Origin: Flavobacterium fluvii
GTDB lineage: Bacteria > Bacteroidota > Bacteroidia > Flavobacteriales > Flavobacteriaceae
Direction of reading: 5' to 3'
NCBI RefSeq assembly: GCF_900129545.1
Contig: NZ_FQWB01000001.1
Span: 1 to 64,000 of the forward strand
DNA: 64,000 nt
Positions within the stretch are counted from its first letter, which is position 1; every line of letters begins with the position of its first letter. Made by a program: the position numbers and the translations under genes. Below, one piece after another: positions 18,606 through 28,354 of the stretch. The notes beneath the pieces were generated by a model. It searched no databases and was not told the DNA's origin. It worked only from the letters and a program-made list of their open reading frames with translations.

Positions 18606-18670
18606 TTGAAAAAGTTATGGGTTATGGATTATCAATTACGAGTTTTGAGTTCATAATTTTAAATCGTGTG

Positions 18671-18702
18671 CAAATATACGATTGTGAGATAGGCGTTGTC
18701 AA
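18671..18702 (-). promoter_or_regulatory. Promoter of queA
   Basis: On the minus strand there is TTG (18700-18702), 21 bp, then TATATTTG (18671-18678), a good match to the flavobacterial consensus. It lies 66 bases before the queA start. Confidence 0.65.
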
Positions 18703-18728
18703 GTGTTTCGAGGTTTATTTTTCTTTTC

Positions 18729-18756
18729 ACCGCAAAGACGCCAAGTCACAAAGCTT
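18729..18756. repeat. Dispersed CGCAAAGACGCCAAG-type repeat
   Basis: A short element (ACCGCAAAGACGCCAAGTCA then CAAAGCTT) next to the aroA stop. Two related copies lie in tandem at 45785-45859. Confidence 0.55.
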
Positions 18757-19979
18757 TATATTTCAGAAATTTGAAAACCAAGATTTTCCAAATCGTTCCA
18801 AAAATCAGGGTACGATTTCGAAACCACTTCGGCATTTTCGACAATGATAGGCACTTTTAAAGCCAATGGTGCGAATGCCATTGCCATTCTGTGATCGTTA
18901 TAAGTGGCAATTTTTACGTTCGAATTAATCTCCTTTGAAGCGACCAGAGTCAAACTATCATTCGTCACGGAAATATTGGCTCCCAATTTTGTCAATTCAA
19001 TTCGAAGCGCTTCCAGCCTGTCGGTTTCTTTAATTTTCAACGTATGAAGTCCTGTCAAATGGCAACCAATTCCTAACCCAAGACAAGTCACCACAATAGT
19101 TTGGGCAATATCTGGGGTGTTGTTTAAATCAAAATTAACGGATTCGAAATTAAAGTTTGGGGTTTTAACCAAAGTAATTTTATTTTCTTCGAAATGGGTC
19201 TCCACTCCCATTTTTGAATAGATTTCGACCAAAGCCGAATCTCCTTGCAAACTAGTTTCTTTGTAACTGCTCAATGCAATGGAAGCTTCATTGGACAAAG
19301 CCGCCAAACTGAAAAAGTAGGATGCAGAACTCCAGTCGGATTCCACTGTCATCACTTTCGTTTCCACTTCCTGTTTTGGATATACTTTGATTACATTTCC
19401 TTCAAAACTGGTCTGAATATTCAAATCGTTCAGCAATGCCAAGGTCATTTTTATATAAGGGATAGAGGTAATTTCACCCACCAAAGTCAATTCGATACCG
19501 TTTTGCAGTTTCGGGGCAACCAGTAACAATGCCGAGATGTATTGACTGCTTACATTGGCAGGAATACTGACTTTATTTGCCGTAATTTTTTGTCCTTTGA
19601 TTCGAATCGGTGGATACCCTTCTTCTTTTTCATAAGAGATTTGTGCTCCTAATTGTTGCAAGGCTTCAACCAAAACTTTTATGGGACGCTCGGTCATTCT
19701 TTGTGAACCCGTCAAAACTACTTCGCGACCTTCGTTCACGGCAAAATAGGCCGTAAGAAAACGCATTGCCGTTCCTGCGTGATGAATGTCAACTATTTCT
19801 TCTTTCCCTTTCAATGCTTTTTGCATTACCTCGCTGTCATCAGAATTGGAAGTATTGGCCAAAGTAATATTCGGAAACAAAGCCTGTAACAGTAACAGTC
19901 TATTGGTTTCGCTTTTGGAGCCGGTAACAGCAATTTGCGCTTGTAAATCAGATTGGGAAGTTTGTAACAGTAAATTCAT
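18756..19979 (-). CDS. aroA: 3-phosphoshikimate 1-carboxyvinyltransferase (EPSP synthase)
   Basis: A 407-aa enzyme that joins phosphoenolpyruvate and shikimate-3-phosphate, the sixth step of the shikimate pathway. Recognised by GSKSETNRLL near the N-terminus, HHAGTAMRFLTAYFA (the usual GNAGTAMR with the first residues altered), TERPIKVLVEAL, and KETDRLEALR near residue 310. The HHAGTAMR form lacks the classical LPG/GNAG context and is typical of divergent Bacteroidota AroA. It feeds the Phe/Tyr operon at 34954-38936. A -7 box TAAATTTG lies at 20008-20015. Confidence 0.9.
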   Translation of the reverse strand: MNLLLQTSQSDLQAQIAVTGSKSETNRLLLLQALFPNITLANTSNSDDSEVMQKALKGKEEIVDIHHAGTAMRFLTAYFAVNEGREVVLTGSQRMTERPIKVLVEALQQLGAQISYEKEEGYPPIRIKGQKITANKVSIPANVSSQYISALLLVAPKLQNGIELTLVGEITSIPYIKMTLALLNDLNIQTSFEGNVIKVYPKQEVETKVMTVESDWSSASYFFSLAALSNEASIALSSYKETSLQGDSALVEIYSKMGVETHFEENKITLVKTPNFNFESVNFDLNNTPDIAQTIVVTCLGLGIGCHLTGLHTLKIKETDRLEALRIELTKLGANISVTNDSLTLVASKEINSNVKIATYNDHRMAMAFAPLALKVPIIVENAEVVSKSYPDFWNDLENLGFQISEI

Positions 19980-20007
19980 TTTAGCTTGGTTGATGGGTAA
20001 TTGGCGG

Positions 20008-20015
20008 CAAATTTA
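20008..20015 (-). promoter_or_regulatory. -7 box for aroA
   Basis: The minus strand reads TAAATTTG, 28 bases before the aroA start. There is no clear -33 element. Confidence 0.4.
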
Positions 20016-20059
20016 TTTTAAAAAAAGGATGTACCAAAGCTTTCCCCTGACTTATAACA

Positions 20060-20386
20060 TTATTTTAATTTATCGTTGTTTTTGTGACGGTCTTTATCGC
20101 GCACCGATTTCAAGTCCATTTTCTTGTCGAAAGCGGCTTGCAAATCAATTCCGGTTTGGTTGGCCAGACATAAAACCACGAAAACCACGTCGGCCAATTC
20201 CTCGCCAAGGTCTTTGTTCTTGTCGCTTTCTTTTTCGGATTGTTCGCCGTAACGACGGGCGATAATTCGAGCCACTTCACCTACTTCTTCCGTAAGTTGT
20301 GCCATATTGGTCAATTCGTTGAAATAGCGAACACCGTGTTCCTTGATCCAGGTATCAACGGCAAGTTGGGAGTTTTTTAAATCCAT
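20060..20386 (-). CDS. MazG-like nucleotide pyrophosphohydrolase
   Basis: A 108-aa all-alpha NTP pyrophosphohydrolase of the MazG/dUTPase superfamily. Metal-binding acids are in LTEEVGEVARI (about residues 31-41) and DLGEELADVVFVVLCLA (about 61-77), the EExxE...ExxD pattern. It likely hydrolyses a non-canonical or excess NTP to NMP and pyrophosphate. It begins 1 base before the DUF3857 gene cluster stop region, so it may be the last gene read from that cluster. Confidence 0.85.
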   Translation of the reverse strand: MDLKNSQLAVDTWIKEHGVRYFNELTNMAQLTEEVGEVARIIARRYGEQSEKESDKNKDLGEELADVVFVVLCLANQTGIDLQAAFDKKMDLKSVRDKDRHKNNDKLK

Positions 20387-20387
20387 T

Positions 20388-22355
20388 TTATATCTTTTTT
20401 AAAACAATTTTCTCGTTTTGACTTACAATCATCTTATTAAAAAAATCTTTTAACATAATGTAATCAGTAACAGCAAAAACTGGTTTGTTTATTTCTTTTT
20501 CCAATTTAATCAATATTTTATCTTCCTTATTAATTACACTCATCGTGAACATTGCTTCTTTATTTTCTAATGCAATCTGCTTTGGTTCTGGCAATGATTC
20601 AACAATATATCCGTCTGGTAATTCTAAAGTAACATTATAAATATATCGATGAGGATATCCAAAATATATAGGCATTTCTCTTTCCTCCTGAATGAATGGA
20701 TTTTTAATATCCGTAAAAAAAAGTATTGGGTTTAAATATATATTTTCTTGTATGACATCGAAAGAATTATTTGATGTAAAATTAAAATTTTCAACAACTG
20801 GTTCTGCTAAATTCTCCTTTTTGTTTTTAATCGAATAATCTTTAATTTCAATTTTGTTTAAATCATTTTCTAATCCTTCAATGTATATATCTTGAGGTTT
20901 ATTTGCATTTATTTCTCTAAAATTAAAAGCAGAATAATCCGTCCTATTTACAGTGAGCTTTCCTTCAATTTTTCCTGAATCAGGTTTTATAGTTGCTTTT
21001 AAAGTATAATCGTCATCAGATATAATTGCAGGAATTAATTCAATTGCTTCGGAAAATCCATCTTCCCTGATAAGTCTTCCTTTCCAATTTAAAAGATTCA
21101 ATGGTAAAATATTAGGAGTTGTAAACCTATTTGTTGCATCCAATAAAATTTTCTCTCCATTAATCTCAGCTGCGGCAATAACATAATTAAAACCAGTTCG
21201 ATTTGGAAATATAGAAATGCCATTTTCAATTGTACTGACTAAAACTGGATTTACTTTAATTCCAACAGTTTTCAACATTGAAATCAGTATAAAATTTATT
21301 TCAGCAACATTACCCGTTCTTTCTTGATACGCCTTTTCAACTCCTTTATCTACATAATATCCCAATTCTTTGTTCCAATTCATTCTATTTTGAACAAACT
21401 TAAAAACTATGTTCAAACGCATTTTTGGATCACTTATGTCCTGAAGTAAAACCTTTAAATCTTCAGAGAAATAATCGTTCAGCTTAAGTTCATCACCAAA
21501 ATTTTTATCTTTATAAATTGTCTTTGCAACTCCCTCCCAAGAGCTTGCATAGTCAACAACTGGACTGTTAGGAAACCTCCCTCTTTTCAACTCGTTTACT
21601 ATGGACCCTGAATAATTACTTGTATTATCTACAAATTTTTCGTTTTTGAGGGCTGGAATATTTCGAGAATTGCACACTTTGTTAATTTGCTTAAATCCAT
21701 AAGCATAACGTTTGCCACTATCTATTACTTCTACTTCAGTATCAATTTTGACATTACCTTTAAGCGATGAGCTGTAAATAAAAAATTCTGGTATTTCGGT
21801 TCTGTATTCAAAAAAATTAACAGGAATATCAAATTGAAAATCAAAATCCGGAAGCCGAACCACATTTTCTGATTCCAAGACATATTTAAACTCTATAACT
21901 GAACCCACTTTTACATTTGGCAAAGTAATAGTGGCTTGGTTCCAAAATTTATTTATTTTAGTGTTGAAAGCACCCTCACTATTTAATTTTGTTTTTACTA
22001 TTTTTCCATTTTCAAGATTATAAGTTATGGCACTCGAAAATCGAACTTTATCATCATTTAAATTTTCATATCCAACATAATACGAAACTTTTTGATTTGC
22101 CCAACTCAAACCTTCTTTTTTATAAATTTTTATTCTGAATTCATATACATTAAAAGTCGAAAAACCTGAACCTTCTGCATATGAAAAATCAGTTTTGCCT
22201 TTTTTAAACAATATTGCAGCAACTGCACTTGTATCAATTGTATGGTTTTTTTCTTCCAATTCAGCAATTGAAACCTTTCCAAACTCAAAATTTTGAGCAT
22301 TTACTTTTAAAAAGGAAATGGCAACCAACATAACAACAAATAATCTAATTTTCAT
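20388..22355 (-). CDS. Exported DUF3857 protein with inactive transglutaminase-like domain
   Basis: A 655-aa protein with a signal peptide (residues 1-20, ending VNAQ). It has an N-terminal DUF3857 beta domain, a central transglutaminase-like domain (about 290-430) and a C-terminal beta domain. At the position of the catalytic Cys (GDCKALS in the relative at 26384) it reads RTGNVAEINFIL. The His position reads FNYVIAAAE, and only LDAT with the Asp remains. It is therefore probably not a protease or transglutaminase. It ends QNEKIVLKKI, identical to the pseudogene beside it. Last of four tandem paralogues; function unknown. Confidence 0.8.
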   Translation of the reverse strand: MKIRLFVVMLVAISFLKVNAQNFEFGKVSIAELEEKNHTIDTSAVAAILFKKGKTDFSYAEGSGFSTFNVYEFRIKIYKKEGLSWANQKVSYYVGYENLNDDKVRFSSAITYNLENGKIVKTKLNSEGAFNTKINKFWNQATITLPNVKVGSVIEFKYVLESENVVRLPDFDFQFDIPVNFFEYRTEIPEFFIYSSSLKGNVKIDTEVEVIDSGKRYAYGFKQINKVCNSRNIPALKNEKFVDNTSNYSGSIVNELKRGRFPNSPVVDYASSWEGVAKTIYKDKNFGDELKLNDYFSEDLKVLLQDISDPKMRLNIVFKFVQNRMNWNKELGYYVDKGVEKAYQERTGNVAEINFILISMLKTVGIKVNPVLVSTIENGISIFPNRTGFNYVIAAAEINGEKILLDATNRFTTPNILPLNLLNWKGRLIREDGFSEAIELIPAIISDDDYTLKATIKPDSGKIEGKLTVNRTDYSAFNFREINANKPQDIYIEGLENDLNKIEIKDYSIKNKKENLAEPVVENFNFTSNNSFDVIQENIYLNPILFFTDIKNPFIQEEREMPIYFGYPHRYIYNVTLELPDGYIVESLPEPKQIALENKEAMFTMSVINKEDKILIKLEKEINKPVFAVTDYIMLKDFFNKMIVSQNEKIVLKKI

Positions 22356-22359
22356 CTGC

Positions 22360-24350
22360 TTATATTTTTTTGAGAACTATCTTCTCGTTCTGTTTATCAA
22401 TCATTTGTTGGTAGAAATCTTTTAAAACAGGATAAAAATTTTCAGAAACAATTGCATTGTTTATTTCTTTTGTGATTACAATTTGAATTTTATTCTGCTC
22501 TGACAAAATATTAAAAGCAAACAATCCAACATTTTCCCCTGTTGAAATTTTCATCGCTTTTGGGATAGATTCCACAGCATAACCTTCAGGAATACTAATA
22601 CTCACATTGAATTTTTCTTGTTTTGGCTATCCAAAACAAACTGGAAATTCTCTTTTCTCCTGAACAAAGGGATTCTGGGTTTGGGCGAGAAAAAGTTGTG
22701 GATTAATGTACATTTTATCGCCTATAATCTCGCATTGATTGTCGGTCGTAAATGTGAAATTTTCAATCACTGGCTTGGATAAATTTTTACTGTTTTCAAT
22801 ATTATAATTGCTAATCTGTATTCCAGACAAATCATTCTCAATTTTTTCTAGATAGTTATCCTTGTTTATTTCTGCATATTTTTCCCTGAATTTCAAGGCT
22901 TCATAATCCGTTCTTTGCACTACATATTTTCCCGACATCCCCCCATTTTTATCAATTGCAACCATCATACTTATCGCTTTTCTGGATTGAGAGTTAGGCA
23001 CTAATTTAATTTCTTGCGAAGTACCGTCTTGTTTAACCATCCTTCCTGTCCAGTTTATGGTATTCAATGGTATAATGTTAAGTGTGGTATATTTATTGGT
23101 TGCATCAAGTAGTATTTGTTTTCCATCAATTTCTACGGCAGCAATTACATAATTAAAAATGGTTCTGTTAGGATATTGAGGAATACCGTGATCTATGGTG
23201 CTTAACAACACGGGATTCGCCTCTATTCCTGCAGAATTAAGCATAGCTATCAAAATAAAATTGATTTCTGCCGCATTTCCAGTTCCATCCAGGTAAGCTC
23301 GCTGAACACCTTTATCCGTTTGATATCCCTTTTTATTATTCCAATTCATTTTGTTCTGCACAAATTTAAAAATGGCGTCTACTTTATCGACTTTAGCACC
23401 TATATTCTCAATAATTTTTTGCAAATCTTGATCAAAATAAGCTCTTTCTTTGAGTTCATTTCCAAAATCTGGGCTCTCATAAATGGTTTTAACAACACCT
23501 GCCCAAGTCAAGGAATAATCTTTAACTGGCTCTTGATGAAATTGTGTTTTTTCCAACTCATGAAAAAGTGCGGAACGATAATTTTGAATATTATCAACAA
23601 ATGGTTCTTCTTTTAAAGCAGGAATATTTTTAACAATATACTTCCTGTTTACTTTATCAAAAGTAACTTCATCTGTTATTGTTGGGCTGTTTTTATCAGT
23701 ATAAATAAAAAATCCTCTAGCAATTTTTGATTCGGGTTTTATTTCTAAAGGGCCTTTTAAAAGGGCTTTGTAAACAAAAAAACAGGTGTTTCCGTGATAT
23801 ATTCAGAATAATTCACAGGTATCTCATGTTGAAAATTAAAGCTTGGAAATTCAATAATGTTTTCTGATTTTACAACATACTTGAATTCTATGACCGAACC
23901 AGATTTTACGTTTGGCATTGCAATAGCAGCTTCTTTCCAATATTTGTTTATTGATGTATTAAAAATCCCTTCACTATTTAGTTTCGTAATGACAACCTTT
24001 CCGTTTTCCATATTATACGTATAACAATTGGCAAATTCAACCTTGTCATCATTATAACGCTCATAGCCGACATAATATGACACTTTATAATTTGCCCACT
24101 GCAGCCCTTCTTTCTTATATATTTTAATTCTGAAAGTGTTTTCCGTATTGATGCAAAATCCGTTTTTAGCATCATAACTAAAAAAGGTTCTTGCTTTATT
24201 AAACAAGATTGCTGCTGCTGCAGTAGAATCAATTGGATTAACTTTTTCTTCTAATTCAGCAATGGAAACTTTTCCCAACTCAAACTTTTGGGCATTAACT
24301 TTCGAAAAAGAAGTGGCAACCAACAAAACAACAAATAATTTAATTTTCAT
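22360..24350 (-). pseudogene. Disrupted DUF3857/transglutaminase-like paralogue
   Basis: The whole region is a homologue of its two neighbours (about 660 codons), split by two lesions. First, one base is missing in a 7-A run (23776-23782 on the plus strand). The frame reads ...ETPVFLFTKPF-stop, but adding one base restores ETPVFFVYKALLKG, which matches both intact paralogues. Second, TAT has become TAG (22627-22629) inside FG-stop-PKQEKF, where the relative reads FGYPKQEKY. The first could be a sequencing slip; the second is a plain nonsense change. The N-terminal half resembles the gene at 20388, while the C-terminal 80 residues resemble the gene at 24355. That makes it a mosaic. Confidence 0.88.
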
Positions 24351-24354
24351 GTTT

Positions 24355-26373
24355 TTATATTTTTTTGAGAACTATCTTGTCGTTTTGTTTGTCGGTCATT
24401 TGTTGATAGAAATCTTTTAAAACAGGATAAAAATCTGCTTGAACAATGGAAGTATTTATGTCTTTTGTAATTACAATTTGAATGCTGCTTCCCGTATTGG
24501 CAATTACATATTTAAAAGCCCCCACATTTTCTCCTGTGGCTATATTCAAGGGCTGTGGCATTGACTCCACGGCATATCCTTCTGGAATATTGATGTTGAT
24601 GTTGTATTTTTCTTGTTTTGGATAACCAAAATCTACTGGATATTCCCTGACTTCCTGTTTGAAAGGATTTTCCTTGTCCACCAAGTACAACATTGGGGAA
24701 ATATAAATTTTGCCGTCAATCACTTCAATATCTTTCGAATCTTTAAAAGCATAGGTTTCAATAATGGGTTTCGACAAATCCAGGTCGTTCTCCCTAACAT
24801 AATCACTTATTTCTATGTTATTGTTGTTCGTTTCCAGTTTTTCTAAATAACTGTCTTTATTTGTTGCCAAATTTTCTTTTCTAAACCACAAGGCCTCGTG
24901 ATTGGTAAGCTGCTTTCTTAATTTTCCTTCTGCAGAACCATCACTTTTCAAAACAATGCTCATATTTGTACCCTCTTTCGAAATCATTTTCGGCATTAGA
25001 TCCACTTCAGTTGATGTACCATCTTTACGAATTAATCTCCCTATCCAATTTAAATCTCGAATTGGCAAAATATTGGGTTCCGAATATTTTTCGGTAGCAT
25101 CCAACAATATAAATCCCTCCGGTGTTTCAACCGAAGCTATTACACAATTAAAAGCACTTCTGCTTGGAAAAAAAGTAATTCCATTATCCCGAGTACTCAC
25201 TAAAACCGGATTTGCATTCAATCCCGCAAAACGCAACATTGCAGTAAGCATCAAATTGATTTCGGCCGTATTTCCTGTTTTATTTTTATACGCTGTTTTT
25301 ACGCCGTCATTACAAGAATATCCTTTGTAATTATTCCATTTCACAGTGTTTTTTACATAATCAAATATTGCCGAAATTCGTTCGTTTTGTGAATTTTTTC
25401 CAGACAACAAAGCAGTGACATCTTGCTCAAAATAGCCTGTTTTATTCAATTCTGGCCCAAAATCATCATAATTGTAAATTGTTTTAACCACAGATTCCCA
25501 ATCTGTTGAAAAATATTTCACGGGAGTATTTGGGAAATTTGTCATAGATAATTCGTGAGAAATACTAGAAGTATAATTATCCATATTGTTTACATAAGCC
25601 TCATCCTTTATGGCCGGTAAATCTTTGCCCAAATAAATGGTTCTAGTTTCTTGAAATTCTATCTTGTCTTGTGAAAATTCAGTCTTAGTAACACCCATTT
25701 GGCCTTCGATTCGTTCTTTACTGTTGATAGTAAATGAACCTCTACTTTTCTCAACAGTTCTACCAATCGTCAAATAACCTTTCTGGTTGCTTTTATATTC
25801 ATAATATTCCGGTACAATGGTTATGAATTCCGAATAATTTACTGGAATGCTTGATTGGAAATACCAATCTCTCAAAAAACTGGTTATGGTTGTTTTTACG
25901 GTATATCCAAATTCGATGACCGAACCTTCCCTAACATTAGGCATTGTTATTTTTTTTTGACCCCAATATTTATTTATCTTTTCAATAAATTCTCCATCGC
26001 TTTTCAATTTGGTTTTTTCAATTTTTCCACCAACTAAATTATAAGTTACGGCATCCGAAAAAGAAACGTCTTCATCTAGTTGATTATCGAGATAATACCG
26101 AACTTCTTGATTTGCCCATTCATAACCTTCTTTCTTGTATATCTTGATTCTTGTTTTAACTTCGGTAAGAACCTGGAAACCATTATTTTCATCATATTTA
26201 AATTTAACTTCCCCTTTTTTAAACAATATCGCCGCGGGGGCAGAAGGATCTTTTGGATGTTCCTTTTCTTCCAGTTCAGCTACAGAAACTTTTCCGAGTC
26301 TGAAATCTTGGGCATTGGCATTCGAATAGAAAAATAAAAAAAATAAAATAATGGCCAGTAGGTTGGTTTTCAT
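24355..26373 (-). CDS. Exported DUF3857 protein with inactive transglutaminase-like domain
   Basis: A 672-aa paralogue with a signal peptide (residues 1-22, ending NANAQ). It has an N-terminal DUF3857 domain, a transglutaminase-like core (about 290-430) and a C-terminal beta domain ending QNDKIVLKKI. The catalytic Cys position is Thr/Ala in GNTAEINLML (367-376). The catalytic His position is Cys410 in FNCVIASV, and Asp425 in LLDAT remains. It lies 4 bases upstream of the pseudogene. Periplasmic or surface location is inferred from the signal peptide. Confidence 0.8.
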   Translation of the reverse strand: MKTNLLAIILFFLFFYSNANAQDFRLGKVSVAELEEKEHPKDPSAPAAILFKKGEVKFKYDENNGFQVLTEVKTRIKIYKKEGYEWANQEVRYYLDNQLDEDVSFSDAVTYNLVGGKIEKTKLKSDGEFIEKINKYWGQKKITMPNVREGSVIEFGYTVKTTITSFLRDWYFQSSIPVNYSEFITIVPEYYEYKSNQKGYLTIGRTVEKSRGSFTINSKERIEGQMGVTKTEFSQDKIEFQETRTIYLGKDLPAIKDEAYVNNMDNYTSSISHELSMTNFPNTPVKYFSTDWESVVKTIYNYDDFGPELNKTGYFEQDVTALLSGKNSQNERISAIFDYVKNTVKWNNYKGYSCNDGVKTAYKNKTGNTAEINLMLTAMLRFAGLNANPVLVSTRDNGITFFPSRSAFNCVIASVETPEGFILLDATEKYSEPNILPIRDLNWIGRLIRKDGTSTEVDLMPKMISKEGTNMSIVLKSDGSAEGKLRKQLTNHEALWFRKENLATNKDSYLEKLETNNNNIEISDYVRENDLDLSKPIIETYAFKDSKDIEVIDGKIYISPMLYLVDKENPFKQEVREYPVDFGYPKQEKYNININIPEGYAVESMPQPLNIATGENVGAFKYVIANTGSSIQIVITKDINTSIVQADFYPVLKDFYQQMTDKQNDKIVLKKI

Positions 26374-26383
26374 TGGTTTTTAG

Positions 26384-28285
26384 TTATTTGGTTAAAATTA
26401 TTTTGGCATTGTCATTCCTGGAGATTTGTTCCATAAAAAGGCGGTATTCATCGTATTCAATGTTTTTATACAATCCTCTTTTCACTAATAAGGAACGTTT
26501 GTAAACGATATTGTTGTTGTCTTTTTTTATGATTTCGGTTTTGTATTCCCCGAATTTAGTGTTCAATTCGAAATTTTGCGGTAACGATTCGATTGAAAAA
26601 CCAGTAGGCAGACTAATTGAAACTTCATCGACATCATAATAACCACGTTGAATTTCAAATGGATTTTTGCGATTTCTAATTCGCTTTACACTTCCCGTGT
26701 ATTGATTATAAGCATTCACAACAAAAATCATTTTCCCGTTGGAAATTTTCCAGTAATTATCGGCAGAAATTTCCATGTCTTCAGTGAACCTAACCTTTTC
26801 CTTGTCGTTGGAAAATCTTGTTTTATCAATTTTCAAATTGCCTATATTGCCCCAATACTCTTTATAATATGCCTCCTGTTCTGTTGGAGGTGTAGTTACT
26901 ATATGAAATTTACCGTATTGCGAACCTTCGGAAACCATTGAAATTGTTCCTGAAAATTTGCCGTTATCATCCAAGGAATACTTGCCTTTATTAACTTGGA
27001 CATTATCCTTGTTTTCATATTTTTTTGTCCTGATAATCTCCCCTCCGTCTGGTTTTATGACCAAAACATCCCTGTCATCCGTGAAATTTGCCTGATACCC
27101 AAAAGGATCGTCTTGGCTGGTACATTCCAAAAACACATAATTTTCACCGTTTGGAATTGTCAAAATAATATGATTTCCTTGTTGTGAAACAAAATCTGAC
27201 TCAATATTTTGTTTGTCTTTACTTCCATATAATTTCGTGTAATAGGACGGAACATCGACTGCATTTAACAGTGATTTGGTGTAATTGGACAATGCCTTGC
27301 AATCGCCATATCCCAAACGATCTACATCTTTTACAGGCATGGGTTTCCAACCACCAATTCCTTCCATAATAGCAACATATCTGGATTTTTCCTGAACGTA
27401 TTTGTAAATGATTTTTGCTTTTTTGATTGGGTCTTTTTCATCCCCCACCAAGGTTTTCATTTTTGCTTTTGTTTCTTCTGGCAGTTCTTCCGTACCGGTT
27501 AAAATCTTGTCTGACCACCATTTTCCAAATTCTTTCCATGTTTTTGCGTTTCCATCAACTCCTTCAAGGTTAAAGAACTCCAATCCCATCATTACTCTCG
27601 GAAAAATTTTGCTGATGTTAGGACTGTAATCTTCTTCTTTTTGAGCCAGAATATTTGTCGCCAAATAAGACAATTGGGTTGAAGTGTCGGCAGTTGTTTT
27701 TATCTTAAAATTCGAAAAATTCAATTCTCTTTTCCTGAAACCAAGATTCTCGGGAAAACTCACGTTTAAAACACTTTTTTCTATGCTCAAAAGATAATCA
27801 CTCAATGGAAACCATTGTGGAATAAAAGCCGTTGTCGATGTTTCTATTTCGCTCTCAAAGACTATTGTGTAGGGATACTGTGTAGCCGTATAATCTAAAT
27901 ACATGACGCGTCCATCCGAGAAAAGCGTTCCTCCGTCAACAGAGCTTTGGTCTTTGAAATCTTTCCTTTTTATTTTTTTTATTTCATTGCCAAAAGCGTC
28001 AAAAACCGTGGCCTGTATGTTCTTGATAACTCTTCTCTTGTCGTAACTTTCATAAGCATCAATAGCATTTTGTCCTTTTTCGTTCAGGACAGTAACCACC
28101 CTTTTCTCTTTGATATTCATACTGCGTTGGGAGGCAATTACAATATCAATTTGGTCCAAACGCACTATTGCATTGGCATTCTGTTTTAAACTATCAGGAA
28201 TAAGCAAGCTGGAATATTCTGTTTTTTGAGCGGAAAGAAGTGTCGTAAAAAAGAAAAAAACTAGACCGAAATATTTAAAGTTCAT
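26384..28285 (-). CDS. Exported DUF3857/transglutaminase-domain protein, Cys-His retained
   Basis: A 633-aa divergent member and the first gene of the cluster. Signal peptide residues 1-19 (ending LSAQ), DUF3857 about 50-220, transglutaminase-like core about 250-400, C-terminal beta domain after. Cys329 in GYGDCKALSNY and His372 in GNHIILTI keep the catalytic pair. The third position is in FLECTSQ, where the usual LD becomes LE. This copy could be an active cysteine peptidase or transglutaminase, unlike the three downstream copies. The gene at 24355 begins 10 bases after its stop. Confidence 0.8.
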   Translation of the reverse strand: MNFKYFGLVFFFFTTLLSAQKTEYSSLLIPDSLKQNANAIVRLDQIDIVIASQRSMNIKEKRVVTVLNEKGQNAIDAYESYDKRRVIKNIQATVFDAFGNEIKKIKRKDFKDQSSVDGGTLFSDGRVMYLDYTATQYPYTIVFESEIETSTTAFIPQWFPLSDYLLSIEKSVLNVSFPENLGFRKRELNFSNFKIKTTADTSTQLSYLATNILAQKEEDYSPNISKIFPRVMMGLEFFNLEGVDGNAKTWKEFGKWWSDKILTGTEELPEETKAKMKTLVGDEKDPIKKAKIIYKYVQEKSRYVAIMEGIGGWKPMPVKDVDRLGYGDCKALSNYTKSLLNAVDVPSYYTKLYGSKDKQNIESDFVSQQGNHIILTIPNGENYVFLECTSQDDPFGYQANFTDDRDVLVIKPDGGEIIRTKKYENKDNVQVNKGKYSLDDNGKFSGTISMVSEGSQYGKFHIVTTPPTEQEAYYKEYWGNIGNLKIDKTRFSNDKEKVRFTEDMEISADNYWKISNGKMIFVVNAYNQYTGSVKRIRNRKNPFEIQRGYYDVDEVSISLPTGFSIESLPQNFELNTKFGEYKTEIIKKDNNNIVYKRSLLVKRGLYKNIEYDEYRLFMEQISRNDNAKIILTK

Positions 28286-28354
28286 CGAAATTAATTTAGT
28301 TCAGAAATGTAAGAAAAAGTCTGAATAAAAAAAAGTTAATTTCGATATTTATAA

